A stretch of 64,000 nt of DNA from Paenibacillus cookii (GCF_018333375.1 NZ_BORW01000009.1:62001-126000), one strand, 5' to 3'. Positions 26,886 through 35,820 are shown, counted from the stretch's first letter. Notes: a model not told the origin generated them from the sequence alone. Numbers and translations are program-made.

Positions 26886-27398
26886 ATGGAACAACGGTAT
26901 GTCAAAGAATCGAGATGCTATAAAATCGCGCGCGTGTTTCCTACGGACGTCAACAACCATGACACGCTTTTCGGCGGCAAGCTGATGGCTTACATCGACG
27001 ACATCGCTTCCATTTCGGCCTCCAAACACAGCCGGAACCTGGTCGTGACCGCTTCGACCGATTCGGTCGACTTTTTGCTGCCCATCCACATGACGGATTC
27101 GGTCTGCTTGGAGTCGTACGTGACCTGGACTGGCCGCAGCTCGATGGAGGTGTTCGTCAAAGTCATCACGGAAAATCTGAGAACGGGAAAACGCCATATC
27201 GCGGCCACCTCGTTTTTGACGTTCGTCGCGATCGGCGAAGACAAAAAGCCCGTCCCCGTACCGAAAGTGATCCCCGAGACGGAAGAAGAAATCCGGCTGC
27301 ACGAAACGGCGCCCCAAAGAGCGGCGATGCGCAAACACCGCCGAGAGGAAAGCAAAAAATTCGCGGATTATTTGACGATCGATTTTCCGTGGGAATAA
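26886..27398 (+). CDS. Acyl-CoA thioesterase, hotdog fold (YkhA-like)
   Basis: The 170-aa protein has the YciA/YkhA hotdog pattern: ESRCYKIARVFPTDVNNHDTLFGGKLMAYIDDIASI (split as CYKIARVFPTDVNNHDT and LFGGKLMAYIDDIA), with the catalytic Asp-Asn pair, followed by VDFLLPIHMTDSV and ATSFLTFVAI. These cleave acyl-CoA in the cytosol. GAGGGATATGT precedes the ATG. Monocistronic; the preceding AT-rich sequence is a likely promoter. Confidence 0.9.
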   Translation: MEQRYVKESRCYKIARVFPTDVNNHDTLFGGKLMAYIDDIASISASKHSRNLVVTASTDSVDFLLPIHMTDSVCLESYVTWTGRSSMEVFVKVITENLRTGKRHIAATSFLTFVAIGEDKKPVPVPKVIPETEEEIRLHETAPQRAAMRKHRREESKKFADYLTIDFPWE

Positions 27399-27510
27399 GA
27401 AGCCGGGATGCCTTGGAAGAGATCGAGCAGATCTGCGCTGGAAGCAAGCCGGTTTCGAAGTCGGATGGGGACGGAACGCGCATCTTTTGCAGGAATCCAA
27501 CAAAAGCATC

Positions 27511-27939
27511 CTAGCCCCGGTCAGGATCCGCCTCCGCATCGCTGCCGCCTTGACGTTTTCCGCGGCCGGTGGATTTTGTGCCGCCGTTTCGCTGTATCCT
27601 CTCTTCCTCATCTTCCCGCTGGCTGCTTTTTACGACGCCGTAGGCGATGTAACTCATAAGACCCATGAACAGGCCGGTGCCGACGACGATGTACAGCATC
27701 GTAAAAATTTTGCCGAACGGGGTTTGCGGAACGAAGGTTGGGTGTCCCGACGTGCTGAGGGTCGCAATGCAAAAATACAACGCGTCCAAAATCGGCAATC
27801 CTTCCTCGCGCGTGTAAAAAATCGTCCCCGACAACAGCATGAAGAGGGTCACCACGAACAGAACCCGGAACCTTTTATGGTGAAAAACATGAAACAGGCC
27901 GCTTAACAGCCGCTTTAACGTCAGGACAAACGAGATCAT
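27511..27939 (-). CDS. Two-TM ion-channel-like protein with altered filter
   Basis: The protein (142 aa) has the two membrane helices of the Ion_trans_2 family, near 24-40 (VLFVVTLFMLLSGTIFY) and 82-102 (IFTMLYIVVGTGLFMGLMSYIAYGV), with a pore loop between them. The filter position reads TLSTSGHPTFVPQT, where K+ channels have TVGYGD. So the K+ signature is missing. The C-terminal tail is a short charged segment. A GTG at 27981 is a possible longer start; the ATG at 27939 has only a weak site. Ion specificity cannot be stated. Confidence 0.7.
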   Translation of the reverse strand: MISFVLTLKRLLSGLFHVFHHKRFRVLFVVTLFMLLSGTIFYTREEGLPILDALYFCIATLSTSGHPTFVPQTPFGKIFTMLYIVVGTGLFMGLMSYIAYGVVKSSQREDEEERIQRNGGTKSTGRGKRQGGSDAEADPDRG

Positions 27940-27993
27940 GATGTCAGACTCACACTCTTTTGCTGCAGGTTCATTCGGCACCCTTCCTCAGGT

Positions 27994-28497
27994 TCAATAT
28001 CGAAAAGTCAGCTTCTCTTTCAAAATGACATTCCCGCTTTTTTTATCGGTCATCTCGATCCACCCATCCCGGCCTTCTCCGAGAATACGGATCTGCAGTT
28101 GCGTCCAAAGGACCAGTTTATAGTTGACCGGCACAAAAGTCGTCTCATATTCAACATGCCCAACTTTTACGCTGCTAGTCATATCGCCGAACGTCACGCC
28201 ATGATTGTCGGGGCCGTGAAACGTGATGCCTACCTGGTCATGATGGACGGCGTGCAAATCGAGCACGATATGGACCGAATGATCGTCGGCGCCGTAGATC
28301 ACGGAACCTAATTCGTTGCGGATGGTGCCTGCTTCCGCCGTTTGGATCACGTGGTTACGCTGTTCGCGGTCAGGGTCGGCGCTTGAAGCCGGAGCTTCCG
28401 CATGCTTTGGAGGCGGGGCTGCCAGGCTATAGGCAAGCAGCAGCAACGCAATGACGGCAGCGCTCCAAAATAAAGGTTTCGGCCTGGAATGGTTCAT
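27994..28497 (-). CDS. Membrane-anchored hypothetical protein
   Basis: A 167-aa protein with one N-terminal membrane/signal helix (LFWSAAVIALLLLAYSLA, about 9-26) and an exposed domain of about 120 residues with beta-rich, His-containing segments (VHIVLDLHAVHHDQVGITFHGP) that look like an adhesion or lipid-type domain. GGAGGT lies before the ATG. It is tandem to the channel-like gene below it. I do not recognise the family. Confidence 0.7.
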   Translation of the reverse strand: MNHSRPKPLFWSAAVIALLLLAYSLAAPPPKHAEAPASSADPDREQRNHVIQTAEAGTIRNELGSVIYGADDHSVHIVLDLHAVHHDQVGITFHGPDNHGVTFGDMTSSVKVGHVEYETTFVPVNYKLVLWTQLQIRILGEGRDGWIEMTDKKSGNVILKEKLTFRY

Positions 28498-28557
28498 GTT
28501 GTACCTCCGGTTCGTAACAATAGGATGGTTTTGTCAAACGGATAATCCTGTCCGAAG

Positions 28558-30207
28558 TCAAGCCGCAACGTTTTTCGGATATGTTTTCCTTGTAAAGAGC
28601 CCTGCGATATTCCGTGTAAACGGTTCGATCATGGATAAATTCAGCGAAAACAGCATGGCGCAAGCCACGTTTACAAGCGGCGGCATCGCCATGAAAAGCA
28701 AATGGAACAGCGTGGCAAACAACAACGCGGGCATTGCGGAAAGGATCATCGTCATCCAGCTGCGCCGTAGAACTGCGGATGGATCCTGCATCCCTTGCAG
28801 AAACGCCAGCGCGATGCAGTGGACTAGAAGCGGAATTGCAAACAAATAACATGCGCCAGGCAGCAAAAACGTAACGATCCAAGTCAACATCAAAAATAAA
28901 CATGCGGCGGCAAGGACCGCCTCCAATTCGCTGCGGCCGCGGCGCAGGATGGAACTCAGCAAAATATGGACCAGCAGCGTAATGGCAAGGAAGCTGAAAT
29001 GATAGAACGGATTCGGAATTCGGGAGGTCATTGCCGACAGCAGCTCGTAGAAACCCCAGGACAGCAGCGCCGACAATAAGAAGCCGATGAACGCCGCCCC
29101 GACGGCTCCGGCTATTTTGCCGGCACGGGCTTTGCGTTTTTTGACGTATATACCGACAAGCATGAACCACGCGGCCGTCAAAACGATGGTTAGCGGCAAA
29201 TTCACGGATTGCGGGTAATAAAACAGTTTGCCGAACAAATTGAAATATTCCGCATCCGGCTCCTTTAAATCGCCCAAATCCATTGCCCCAAAACGGCTCG
29301 CGACCGCAAGCGCGTTCTCTCCATGATGCTGCAGCGTAGCCATGGAGACGTTTTCGATCGTATCTTCCGCCGAGTGGTATTTATCCCAGCTGCCGACGTA
29401 AGCGAAATTGAGTCCGGGAATCCCTTCCCGAAGCGAAATCGTCAGGTCCGTGTCATTCGGCATCAGGCGGTAAATATCGGCCAGAAACGAATTGCTTACA
29501 GGAACTGGCGCAATAGCGGCAAACTCGCGAATCAACTTGCCGTTTCCGCTGCTCGTCTGGAACATGAGCGAAGGCCCGCTGGCCCCTCTAGCTTCAAAAT
29601 TTGCGACCAATCCGACCTGGTCTTTAAATTTGGAGGCGCTCCAAAATGCTTTGGCTCCGAGCAGCCCGCCTTCTTCCCCGTCCGTGATGACAAACAAAAT
29701 GTCGTGCAGCGGTTTTCCTTGGGCCTTTAATGCCCTTGCGGTTTCGATCAGGGAAGCCACGGCTACGCCGTCATCGTTGGCTCCGGGCCCGTGGGCAACC
29801 GAGTCGTAATGGGCCGAGAGCATTAACGCTTTCCCCGGCTCGGATCCCTTCAACGTCGCGATGATATTGTTCATGGCGACGGTTTCATAGCCGTTTCCGC
29901 GATTCATTTGCGCTTGAAAAGGCTCCACCTCGACTTCGAGACCCAGCTCCGCGAACTGCCCGACGATGTATTTCCTGACGTTCTCGATCTCGGGCATAAA
30001 CGGCGTATGGGGCGCTTTTGCGATATGGGTCAAATGGTCGAAAGCGCGATCGGCGGAAAAGACGGTTTCCGGCGATGCTTTTCCTTTGCCCGCGGGCGGC
30101 TGTTCAAACCAAAGCGAGGAAATGACCGCCAACCCAATGAATAAAGCGGCAGCAAAAACGCCGGACAACCTCCGCAAAATGCTTTCAGCCCTGAAGGTAG
30201 CGTTCAT
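28558..30207 (-). CDS. Membrane-anchored M28 metallopeptidase
   Basis: The 549-aa protein begins with a membrane helix (SGVFAAALFIGLAVISSLWF), follows with an M28 aminopeptidase domain (LMLSAHYDSVAHGPGANDDGVAV, DGEEGGLLGAKAFW, and a later YHSAEDTIENV), where the His, Asp and Glu residues are the two-zinc ligands, and ends in about six membrane helices. This layout matches vacuolar-membrane-type proteases. The catalytic domain would face outside. The start is uncertain: ATG codons at 30231, 30222 and 30207; 30207 is taken because of GGAAGC upstream. Confidence 0.83.
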   Translation of the reverse strand: MNATFRAESILRRLSGVFAAALFIGLAVISSLWFEQPPAGKGKASPETVFSADRAFDHLTHIAKAPHTPFMPEIENVRKYIVGQFAELGLEVEVEPFQAQMNRGNGYETVAMNNIIATLKGSEPGKALMLSAHYDSVAHGPGANDDGVAVASLIETARALKAQGKPLHDILFVITDGEEGGLLGAKAFWSASKFKDQVGLVANFEARGASGPSLMFQTSSGNGKLIREFAAIAPVPVSNSFLADIYRLMPNDTDLTISLREGIPGLNFAYVGSWDKYHSAEDTIENVSMATLQHHGENALAVASRFGAMDLGDLKEPDAEYFNLFGKLFYYPQSVNLPLTIVLTAAWFMLVGIYVKKRKARAGKIAGAVGAAFIGFLLSALLSWGFYELLSAMTSRIPNPFYHFSFLAITLLVHILLSSILRRGRSELEAVLAAACLFLMLTWIVTFLLPGACYLFAIPLLVHCIALAFLQGMQDPSAVLRRSWMTMILSAMPALLFATLFHLLFMAMPPLVNVACAMLFSLNLSMIEPFTRNIAGLFTRKTYPKNVAA

Positions 30208-30236
30208 GAACAAAGCTTCCATTATGATCATCTTTT

Positions 30237-30272
30237 AAAAAAATCCGGCTGCAGCAGGCCGCAGCCGGAACC
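30237..30272 (-). terminator. Terminator after SLH protein gene
   Basis: TCCGGCTGCGGCC and GGCTGCAGCCGGA (minus strand) form a stem followed by seven T, just after the SLH gene stop at 30284. Confidence 0.85.
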
Positions 30273-30283
30273 AAAACGTTGCG

Positions 30284-32695
30284 TCAATATCCCGCCACAG
30301 GCGAATCCACCTTCCCTTGGATCTGTGCCAGCAGAACGAGCACTTGGGCAGCCTCGGCCTTGGTGACCGGTCGGGCAGGCTCGAATTTGCCGTCTTTAGC
30401 GGACATCAGACCCAGCTGGATCGCCTGTTTCACGGCACCTTTATGTTGGATGGCTTGGGCATCCGCCAACGCCAAAATTTGAGGGTCGGACTCGTAAAAG
30501 GCCGACAGTTTATCGTATCGAAGCACGTTCACGATCGTTTCGGCCAGCTTATCCCGGGTCAGCTTTTGCTCCGGATGGAGCTCGCCCGACGTATTGCGCA
30601 GCCAGCCCCGATCCGCGAACATCTGCACGGCTTCGGCATAGGGACTGTCGGCAGGAACATCTTTAAACTGTTTGCCGAGACGGCCCGGATCGTAGTAGCT
30701 TTGGGTCGGGCTCACTCCCTTCGCGATCATTGCCAGCAGATCGCCGTACGTAATCTCTTTGTCGGGATGCAGAAGCCCGTCGGATTCCGGGGCGATGACG
30801 CCGTATTCGAGCAGCGTCGCCAGTTCTTTGCCCGCACCGTGGCCCACCGCATCGGAAGGCAGGTTGGCTGCCGGATCAGCGCCGCCGTTCTGGGTTCCGA
30901 AATAACCGTAAAACTCGTTTTTGCCGGTAACGGCGTTAATGAACGGCAGGCGGCGGTCGCCGTTGAAGGTCGGCGCGTAAGCCAACAAAATCCGGGGCTC
31001 CGCGAATTTGCTTTCCACGTAATATCCTCCGGTCGAGGCATAGATGAGCTGAGCCCCCAAAGCCTCCCGGTACGTTTTCGCCGCGTCCTCCGGTTTGATC
31101 TTGGCCGTCAATGCATCAAGCTTTTGGCGGTCATCCCCCGTGAGCGGCAAATTAGCGTTATACGAAAGGAGTTTGCCGCTGCCGTCAAGAACGAGGCTTA
31201 CCTGCTGGTTATAAACGGGAAGGTCTTTGTAAAATTGCTGGAATACGAATCTGTGAACCGTTTTTCCGTTTGCTTGATCCGTCGAGGAGTCGTTGGACAG
31301 CTTTAATGCCTTGGCCGCTTCGGGGTAGTAACGCCCGGCAAGGTCGAAGGCTTTTTTCTGGGCTTCGGATGCCGACATGCCCGGAGCATTGCTTTTCGCA
31401 TCGGTAATCGGGCTCGGCTTGGCATTGTCCGCCTCTTTCGCATACGCCGGGAGTTCATTGATATTGTAGCTGATGAGTTGTCCCGTCCCTGCGTCGACCA
31501 TCATATATACGCTATCCCCGGACATTCCCAACGCGCTTTTTTTGTACCAGTTCAAGGACCATACCTGTTTTCCCGAATCCATCCAATAGTTCGTCAGCGA
31601 AGAGGACAGGGAATAATCCTTGCTTGACGGGACAAGATCGGGATATAACTGAAGGACTTCCTTGGAGGTTAGCGTATTGCCCTGATGCGCTTTAAAGGAT
31701 GCCGACCCGGAGGGCAGCGCCGTGTATTCGAGCGCTTTCGGAACCGTTTGTTCCGAGTTTTGCAACGGATTGAACCTTTTTCCGGTATTGGCGTCCGTCA
31801 TGGTTATGGAAGGAGCGGGTATGTATGCCAGCCGCCAATCCTTTTTGGAACGGGCAGGGTTGTAATAATCGTTGAATTGAACGTAAGCCAGCCCAAGGGA
31901 TAAATCCTTTTTGAATGATTCAAGCGCATCGGAAGACGATATTTTCGGATTGGCGGATGGATAGGATTTGGAGGTTGACATGCGATTATAGCTGAAGATC
32001 CGCCCCTTGCCGTCGACGCCGATCTGGATGTTTTCGCCATCGGACGGGATTCCGTTGACTTTCGCGCTGTAGCTGAAGTTGTACACCACCTGCCCGAACA
32101 GCGATTGGTTCCCGTTATTGACGCCTTCTTGTGGAACCAGGTCATCCGCTTTGATGGAGCTGGCGGCTTGCACGATAAACGCCTTGGCCGCTTTTTCGGC
32201 CTGCTCCTGACTGATTTCGGGAGGATAATAGGCCTTGCTTTCGTTGGAAACATACTCCGGCTGGTAGAAATTGAGCACATCGCCGGTCATGCCATCCACG
32301 CTCGCCGAGAACGAATACGTGCTGTTTCCTCTCGTTATGGTCCAAGTAAGCATCCAGACCGACTCGTTGAAGGAATTGTCCGTCCCTTCCGTATAGCTGG
32401 CATCTTCCAGCTTGGCTTCATTCAAGACGGGAAACAAGGCGACCATTTTTTTCGCAGCTTCTTCTTTGCTTATTTTCGCTTTTTCCCCTGGAGCAGGATT
32501 TGCGGCGGCCGAGTTAGCGGCCTTGGCCTCTTTGGCGATCCCCGTACCCGACTCCGAGACGGATGCCGGCGTAGCTCCCGCCCATATCGGAACTTGCAGC
32601 AAGCTGAGCCCGATCGTCCCCGCAATGACGGTTTTTGCTACCTTGTTAGCGGAAGCGGGAATCGGGGCTTGTCTCCCGTGATTTTTGCGCTTCAT
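30284..32695 (-). CDS. YcdB/YcdC-repeat protein with SLH domains
   Basis: An 803-aa secreted protein. It has a signal helix at about 18-40 (KTVIAGTIGLSLLQVPIWAG), then YcdB/PepSY-type modules (around 55-290 and 360-580: EEAAKKMVALFPVLNEAKLE, SASVDGMTGDVLNFYQPEY, and later MSASEAQKKAFDLAGRYYPE with KTVHRFVFQQFYKDLPVYN). It ends with three S-layer homology domains at about 620-800 (ITYGDLLAMIAKG, KFKDVPADSPYAEAVQMFAD with last residue differing by frame, RPVTKAEAAQVLVLLAQ). SLH domains bind secondary cell wall polysaccharide. GGGAGGTTGAAAGG precedes the ATG at 32695. Confidence 0.88.
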   Translation of the reverse strand: MKRKNHGRQAPIPASANKVAKTVIAGTIGLSLLQVPIWAGATPASVSESGTGIAKEAKAANSAAANPAPGEKAKISKEEAAKKMVALFPVLNEAKLEDASYTEGTDNSFNESVWMLTWTITRGNSTYSFSASVDGMTGDVLNFYQPEYVSNESKAYYPPEISQEQAEKAAKAFIVQAASSIKADDLVPQEGVNNGNQSLFGQVVYNFSYSAKVNGIPSDGENIQIGVDGKGRIFSYNRMSTSKSYPSANPKISSSDALESFKKDLSLGLAYVQFNDYYNPARSKKDWRLAYIPAPSITMTDANTGKRFNPLQNSEQTVPKALEYTALPSGSASFKAHQGNTLTSKEVLQLYPDLVPSSKDYSLSSSLTNYWMDSGKQVWSLNWYKKSALGMSGDSVYMMVDAGTGQLISYNINELPAYAKEADNAKPSPITDAKSNAPGMSASEAQKKAFDLAGRYYPEAAKALKLSNDSSTDQANGKTVHRFVFQQFYKDLPVYNQQVSLVLDGSGKLLSYNANLPLTGDDRQKLDALTAKIKPEDAAKTYREALGAQLIYASTGGYYVESKFAEPRILLAYAPTFNGDRRLPFINAVTGKNEFYGYFGTQNGGADPAANLPSDAVGHGAGKELATLLEYGVIAPESDGLLHPDKEITYGDLLAMIAKGVSPTQSYYDPGRLGKQFKDVPADSPYAEAVQMFADRGWLRNTSGELHPEQKLTRDKLAETIVNVLRYDKLSAFYESDPQILALADAQAIQHKGAVKQAIQLGLMSAKDGKFEPARPVTKAEAAQVLVLLAQIQGKVDSPVAGY

Positions 32696-32832
32696 CCTTT
32701 CAACCTCCCAATTTCCATAATAAACCAAAATAATTATAGCATACCTTTTTATTTTACGCAGTTGGCTTGTGTTCATGTTTAAAATGTTCTATGCTGAAAA
32801 CCGTAACCAGCTTTTCAAAGGAGAGATGCGTG

Positions 32833-33018
32833 ATGAAACAACGGACGACGAAGTCCGCGAAATCCGGACAGACGAGACAGGCAGCGCCGGTTATGGGGGG
32901 ACGGGTCACATGGAGCCGCAAACCGATGACGCAGGTGGTCATGAACAAAAAAGCGGAGCAGCGCCGAACGTGGTGCCGAAAAGGCACGGACGACGGCGCT
33001 TTTTTATTTGTGTCTTAA
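32833..33018 (+). CDS. Candidate small basic protein (61 aa)
   Basis: A frame of 61 residues starting MKQRTTKSAKSGQTRQAAP, strongly basic, with the segment KPMTQVVMNKKAEQRR and an ending in DDGAFLFVS. AAAGGAGAG lies 8 bases before the ATG. Third positions are GC-rich like the neighbours, which supports coding. Against: a strong terminator hairpin lies inside its last third, and a shifted frame from 32826 is also open. Not recognised. Confidence 0.45.
   Translation: MKQRTTKSAKSGQTRQAAPVMGGRVTWSRKPMTQVVMNKKAEQRRTWCRKGTDDGAFLFVS
32961..33006 (+). terminator. Terminator hairpin in or after the small ORF
   Basis: GCGCCG at 32961 pairs with CGGCGC at 32994, and GGTGCC with GGCAC inside, followed by TTTTTT. 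A strong transcription stop on the plus strand. Confidence 0.8.
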
Positions 33019-33119
33019 AAGGGAAAAAGGCCCGCTCTCCCGGGATGTCGGGGATTCGGACCTTGAACGCGGTTCATTTGCTTCGGATGACCTGCTCCCT
33101 CTTGTCTTAGGGCGATCGC

Positions 33120-33884
33120 TTAGTATGCCGTCCAGCCGGCATCGGCGGTAATCACCGTACCGTTGATAAAGCTGGAATCATCGGAAGCCAGGAATAATGC
33201 GATTTTGGCGATTTCCTCGGGTTTGCCGTTCCGGGGATTGAAGCCGGCTCCGGACATGGCTTTTCTTAACCCGCGCGATTCGGGGTTCATGTCTCCGGCA
33301 TCCGCCATAATGTTCGTTTCCACGCCGCCCGGAGCGATCGCGTTGCAGCGGATGCCCGCATCGGCGTATTGGAAGCCCACGTTTTTCGTCAAGCCGACCA
33401 CTGCATGCTTGGAAGCCGTATAAGCGACCCCGGCCCGGGAGCCGTACAACCCGCCGATGGAAGCGGTATTGATGATGACGCCTTTGCCTTGCCCGATCAT
33501 GATCGGGAGGGCTTTGCGGATCGCACGCATTGGCCCCGTCGCATTGACGGCTATGACGCGTTCCCATAGTTCGTCCGTCAGCTCCGTCACCGGCGTCATT
33601 TTGTCCATGATTCCCGCGTTATTCACCAGGATATCCAGCGAACCGTACGTTTTGACAGCGGTTTCAATCATGTTCTGAACGTCCTCTTCCTTGGCAACGT
33701 TGGCGCTGACGCCGACCGCTTGACCGCCGTTTTGCTTCACTTCCGCCACGACCTGGTCCAGGGCTGCTTGGGAGATATCCGCAAGCACAAGCTTTGCGCC
33801 TTCAAGCCCGAACAGCAAAGCCATTTCCTTTCCCATGCCGGAGCCGGCACCCGTAATTACCGCAACCTTGTCTTGGAGCTTCAT
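33120..33884 (-). CDS. Short-chain dehydrogenase/reductase
   Basis: The 254-aa classical SDR has the cofactor motif TGAGSGMGKE near residue 11, NNAG at 88-91, catalytic Ser in NTASIGG and YTASK at about 155-159. It oxidises or reduces an alcohol/ketone with NAD(P); substrate unknown. TAGGAGGA precedes the ATG. The promoter has a palindromic TetR-like operator at its start point, so it is probably controlled by a repressor not found in the window. Confidence 0.9.
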   Translation of the reverse strand: MKLQDKVAVITGAGSGMGKEMALLFGLEGAKLVLADISQAALDQVVAEVKQNGGQAVGVSANVAKEEDVQNMIETAVKTYGSLDILVNNAGIMDKMTPVTELTDELWERVIAVNATGPMRAIRKALPIMIGQGKGVIINTASIGGLYGSRAGVAYTASKHAVVGLTKNVGFQYADAGIRCNAIAPGGVETNIMADAGDMNPESRGLRKAMSGAGFNPRNGKPEEIAKIALFLASDDSSFINGTVITADAGWTAY

Positions 33885-33910
33885 CGCATATTCCTCCTAT
33901 GGCCATTAAT

Positions 33911-33925
33911 TAGACAAACTGTCTA
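33911..33925 (-). promoter_or_regulatory. Palindromic operator TAGACA-N3-TGTCTA
   Basis: A perfect inverted repeat TAGACAAACTGTCTA lies 27 bases upstream of the SDR start and just downstream of its -10. Confidence 0.6.
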
Positions 33926-33931
33926 TTATCT

Positions 33932-33960
33932 ATTGTAACGCTTGTCCCGGAAAGCTTCAA
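33932..33960 (-). promoter_or_regulatory. Promoter of SDR gene
   Basis: On the minus strand -35 TTGAAG and -10 TACAAT are separated by 17 bases (33955-33960 and 33932-33937). The start would lie near 33925, inside the palindrome. Confidence 0.6.
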
Positions 33961-34559
33961 ACGTTTCACATGCGAAAGCATGAATTTTTTATAACTTATC
34001 GCGAATTTTTACACTGAATCAATACGGCGCATACGATATGCCTTTACACTCAAATCGAGCATGCCGAAAATATGCCGAAAACGAAACGCCGCAGATCGGC
34101 ATGGCCGTCTTGGGCAGCGTTGGCTAACGGTCCCGGGCGCCGCTTGGAAACTTGATCCATCCGATTCTTCAGTCGGGGCTTTAATTTTTGCGCATTTGCC
34201 CCTTGAACATACATAAATTTACTCATAATCTATTATTAGTAGAATAACAACGGATTTTCACACCCGCTTTTCCTTCCCTTTCAAAAATTTTTCAGCCAAC
34301 CTGCATGGTTATCTTTTCGCGCATCGTCTAACTACATAGAATAACCCGAACAGGCCTTGTTCCCCCGACCTTGGTCTAGCATGGAAACCAGTCCGCGGTC
34401 CGTTTTGGACCCTTTCAATCCGTCATAAACTTATTTCATAAGACGAAGCGATCGAGCATAGAACGGAACCCGCCTGATTTTCAGGGTTGCTTAACGTTAG
34501 AACATAAGCTGCCTTCCCGACGAAGGAGCGTCCAATATATTAAGATCGAAGGTGATCAT

Positions 34560-35741
34560 ATGCGCAAGAAAAGAGTACTGATATTATCCGAAGGTTTCGG
34601 CAGCGGCCATACCCAAGCCGGATACGCGCTGGCCGCAGGCATGAAAAAAATGAATCCCGATATTCAAGCCAAAGTGATTGAACTGGGATCGTTCCTGAAT
34701 CCTACCGTCGCGCCCTGGATTATTTCGGCATATCGTCTGACCATAAACACCAATCCCGGTCTCGTCGGTTTGCTGTACCGCAAACAGCACGACAAACCGC
34801 TGAGCAAACTGGCCATCATGGCGCTTCATCGCATCTTTTATCATCATACGGCTGAGGTCATCGCGCATTTGCGACCGGATCTGATCGTCACCACGCATCC
34901 CATCCCGACCAACATCATTTCCAGGCTTAAAGCGGCCGGGCTTAACGTGCCTTTGTTTACCGTCATTACGGACTATGACGCCCATGCCTCCTGGATCAAC
35001 AAAGAGGTCGACCGCTTCCTCGTCTCCACGGACAACGTCCGCCAGCTTTTGCTGGACCGGGGAGTGTATGCGGAAAACGTCAAAGTCACCGGCATACCGG
35101 TTCATCCCGACTTCTGGTCTTCCGAAGACAAAACCTGCGTCAGAAACACGCTCAACATCAAAAACATGCCAACCGTATTGATCATGGGAGGCGGCTGGGG
35201 ACTGGTTTCGAATCATCAGCTCGTCCAGCAGCTTCAACGGTGGAAAGATCAGGTTCAGCTCGTATTTTGCTGCGGCAGCAATCAGAAGCTGCTCGACAAG
35301 CTGAAAAGCGACCCGGGATTCCAGCATGAAAACATCGTGCTTCTCGGGCATACGCGCGAAATCAGCAAATGGATGGACGCATCCGATCTGCTGATTACCA
35401 AACCGGGAGGAATGACCTGCACCGAAGCGCTTGCCAAAGGGCTGCCGATGCTGTTCTGCGAATCGCTGCCCGGCCAGGAAGAAATGAACCGGGAATATTT
35501 CGTCAAACGCGGTTACGGCGAAGCGCTGCAAAACGAAAACGTCCTCGAAGAATGGCTGCGGAAGCTGGCGCGCGGCGAACAAATCCGCATCGAACGCTTC
35601 TCCCGCCCTTCCCTCTTCGGTTCTCCCGCGAAGGATTACTACAGTCCGAGCAAATGTGCCGCAGAAGTAGCCAAAATGCTGGAATACCCGCCGCAGCAGG
35701 CTGACGTCGTGGTTACGCACGGAATTCCTGTCGGCATTTGA
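34560..35741 (+). CDS. Processive diacylglycerol glucosyltransferase (MGDG synthase-like)
   Basis: The 393-aa protein matches the UgtP/YpfP group, which adds glucose from UDP-glucose to diacylglycerol. Seen are the N-terminal SEGFGSGHTQAGYALAAGM, LIVTTHPIPTNIISRLK, the VITDYDAHASWI stretch, and the C-terminal donor site LLITKPGGMTCTEALAKGLP followed by PGQEEMN. These glycolipids anchor lipoteichoic acid and affect cell-size control in Bacillus. The leader is long and hairpin-rich. AGGTGATC stands before the ATG. Confidence 0.9.
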   Translation: MRKKRVLILSEGFGSGHTQAGYALAAGMKKMNPDIQAKVIELGSFLNPTVAPWIISAYRLTINTNPGLVGLLYRKQHDKPLSKLAIMALHRIFYHHTAEVIAHLRPDLIVTTHPIPTNIISRLKAAGLNVPLFTVITDYDAHASWINKEVDRFLVSTDNVRQLLLDRGVYAENVKVTGIPVHPDFWSSEDKTCVRNTLNIKNMPTVLIMGGGWGLVSNHQLVQQLQRWKDQVQLVFCCGSNQKLLDKLKSDPGFQHENIVLLGHTREISKWMDASDLLITKPGGMTCTEALAKGLPMLFCESLPGQEEMNREYFVKRGYGEALQNENVLEEWLRKLARGEQIRIERFSRPSLFGSPAKDYYSPSKCAAEVAKMLEYPPQQADVVVTHGIPVGI

Positions 35742-35758
35742 TCCGTATAGCTTCGCAT

Positions 35759-35792
35759 GAAAAAAAGAGAGCGCTCAGGCTCTCTTTTTTGT
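35759..35792. terminator. Terminator, glycolipid synthase / mnmH
   Basis: AAAAAAAGAGAGC-GCTCAG-GCTCTCTTTTTT is a perfect stem with T run (and A run), between convergent genes. Confidence 0.92.
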
Positions 35793-35820
35793 CAGTTCGT
35801 GCATCAGCCGCTCGCCGATG

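Larger units (their letters stand above)
33885..34559. other. 675-bp intergenic region
   Basis: The left edge holds the SDR promoter and operator. The rest has no supported gene. It contains a repeated ATGCCGAAAA (34061-34070 and 34072-34081), an 8-bp inverted pair CATGCCGA/TCGGCATG (34060-34103), and hairpins at 34467-34488 in the leader of the next gene. No riboswitch class was recognised. Confidence 0.6.

Noticed and set aside
34161..34190. Possible terminator CCGA/TCGG with later T run
   Set aside because: Four-base stem only; too weak.
34584..35720. Long minus-strand ORF of 378 aa
   Set aside because: Antisense shadow of the glycolipid synthase, low-complexity and with no binding site.
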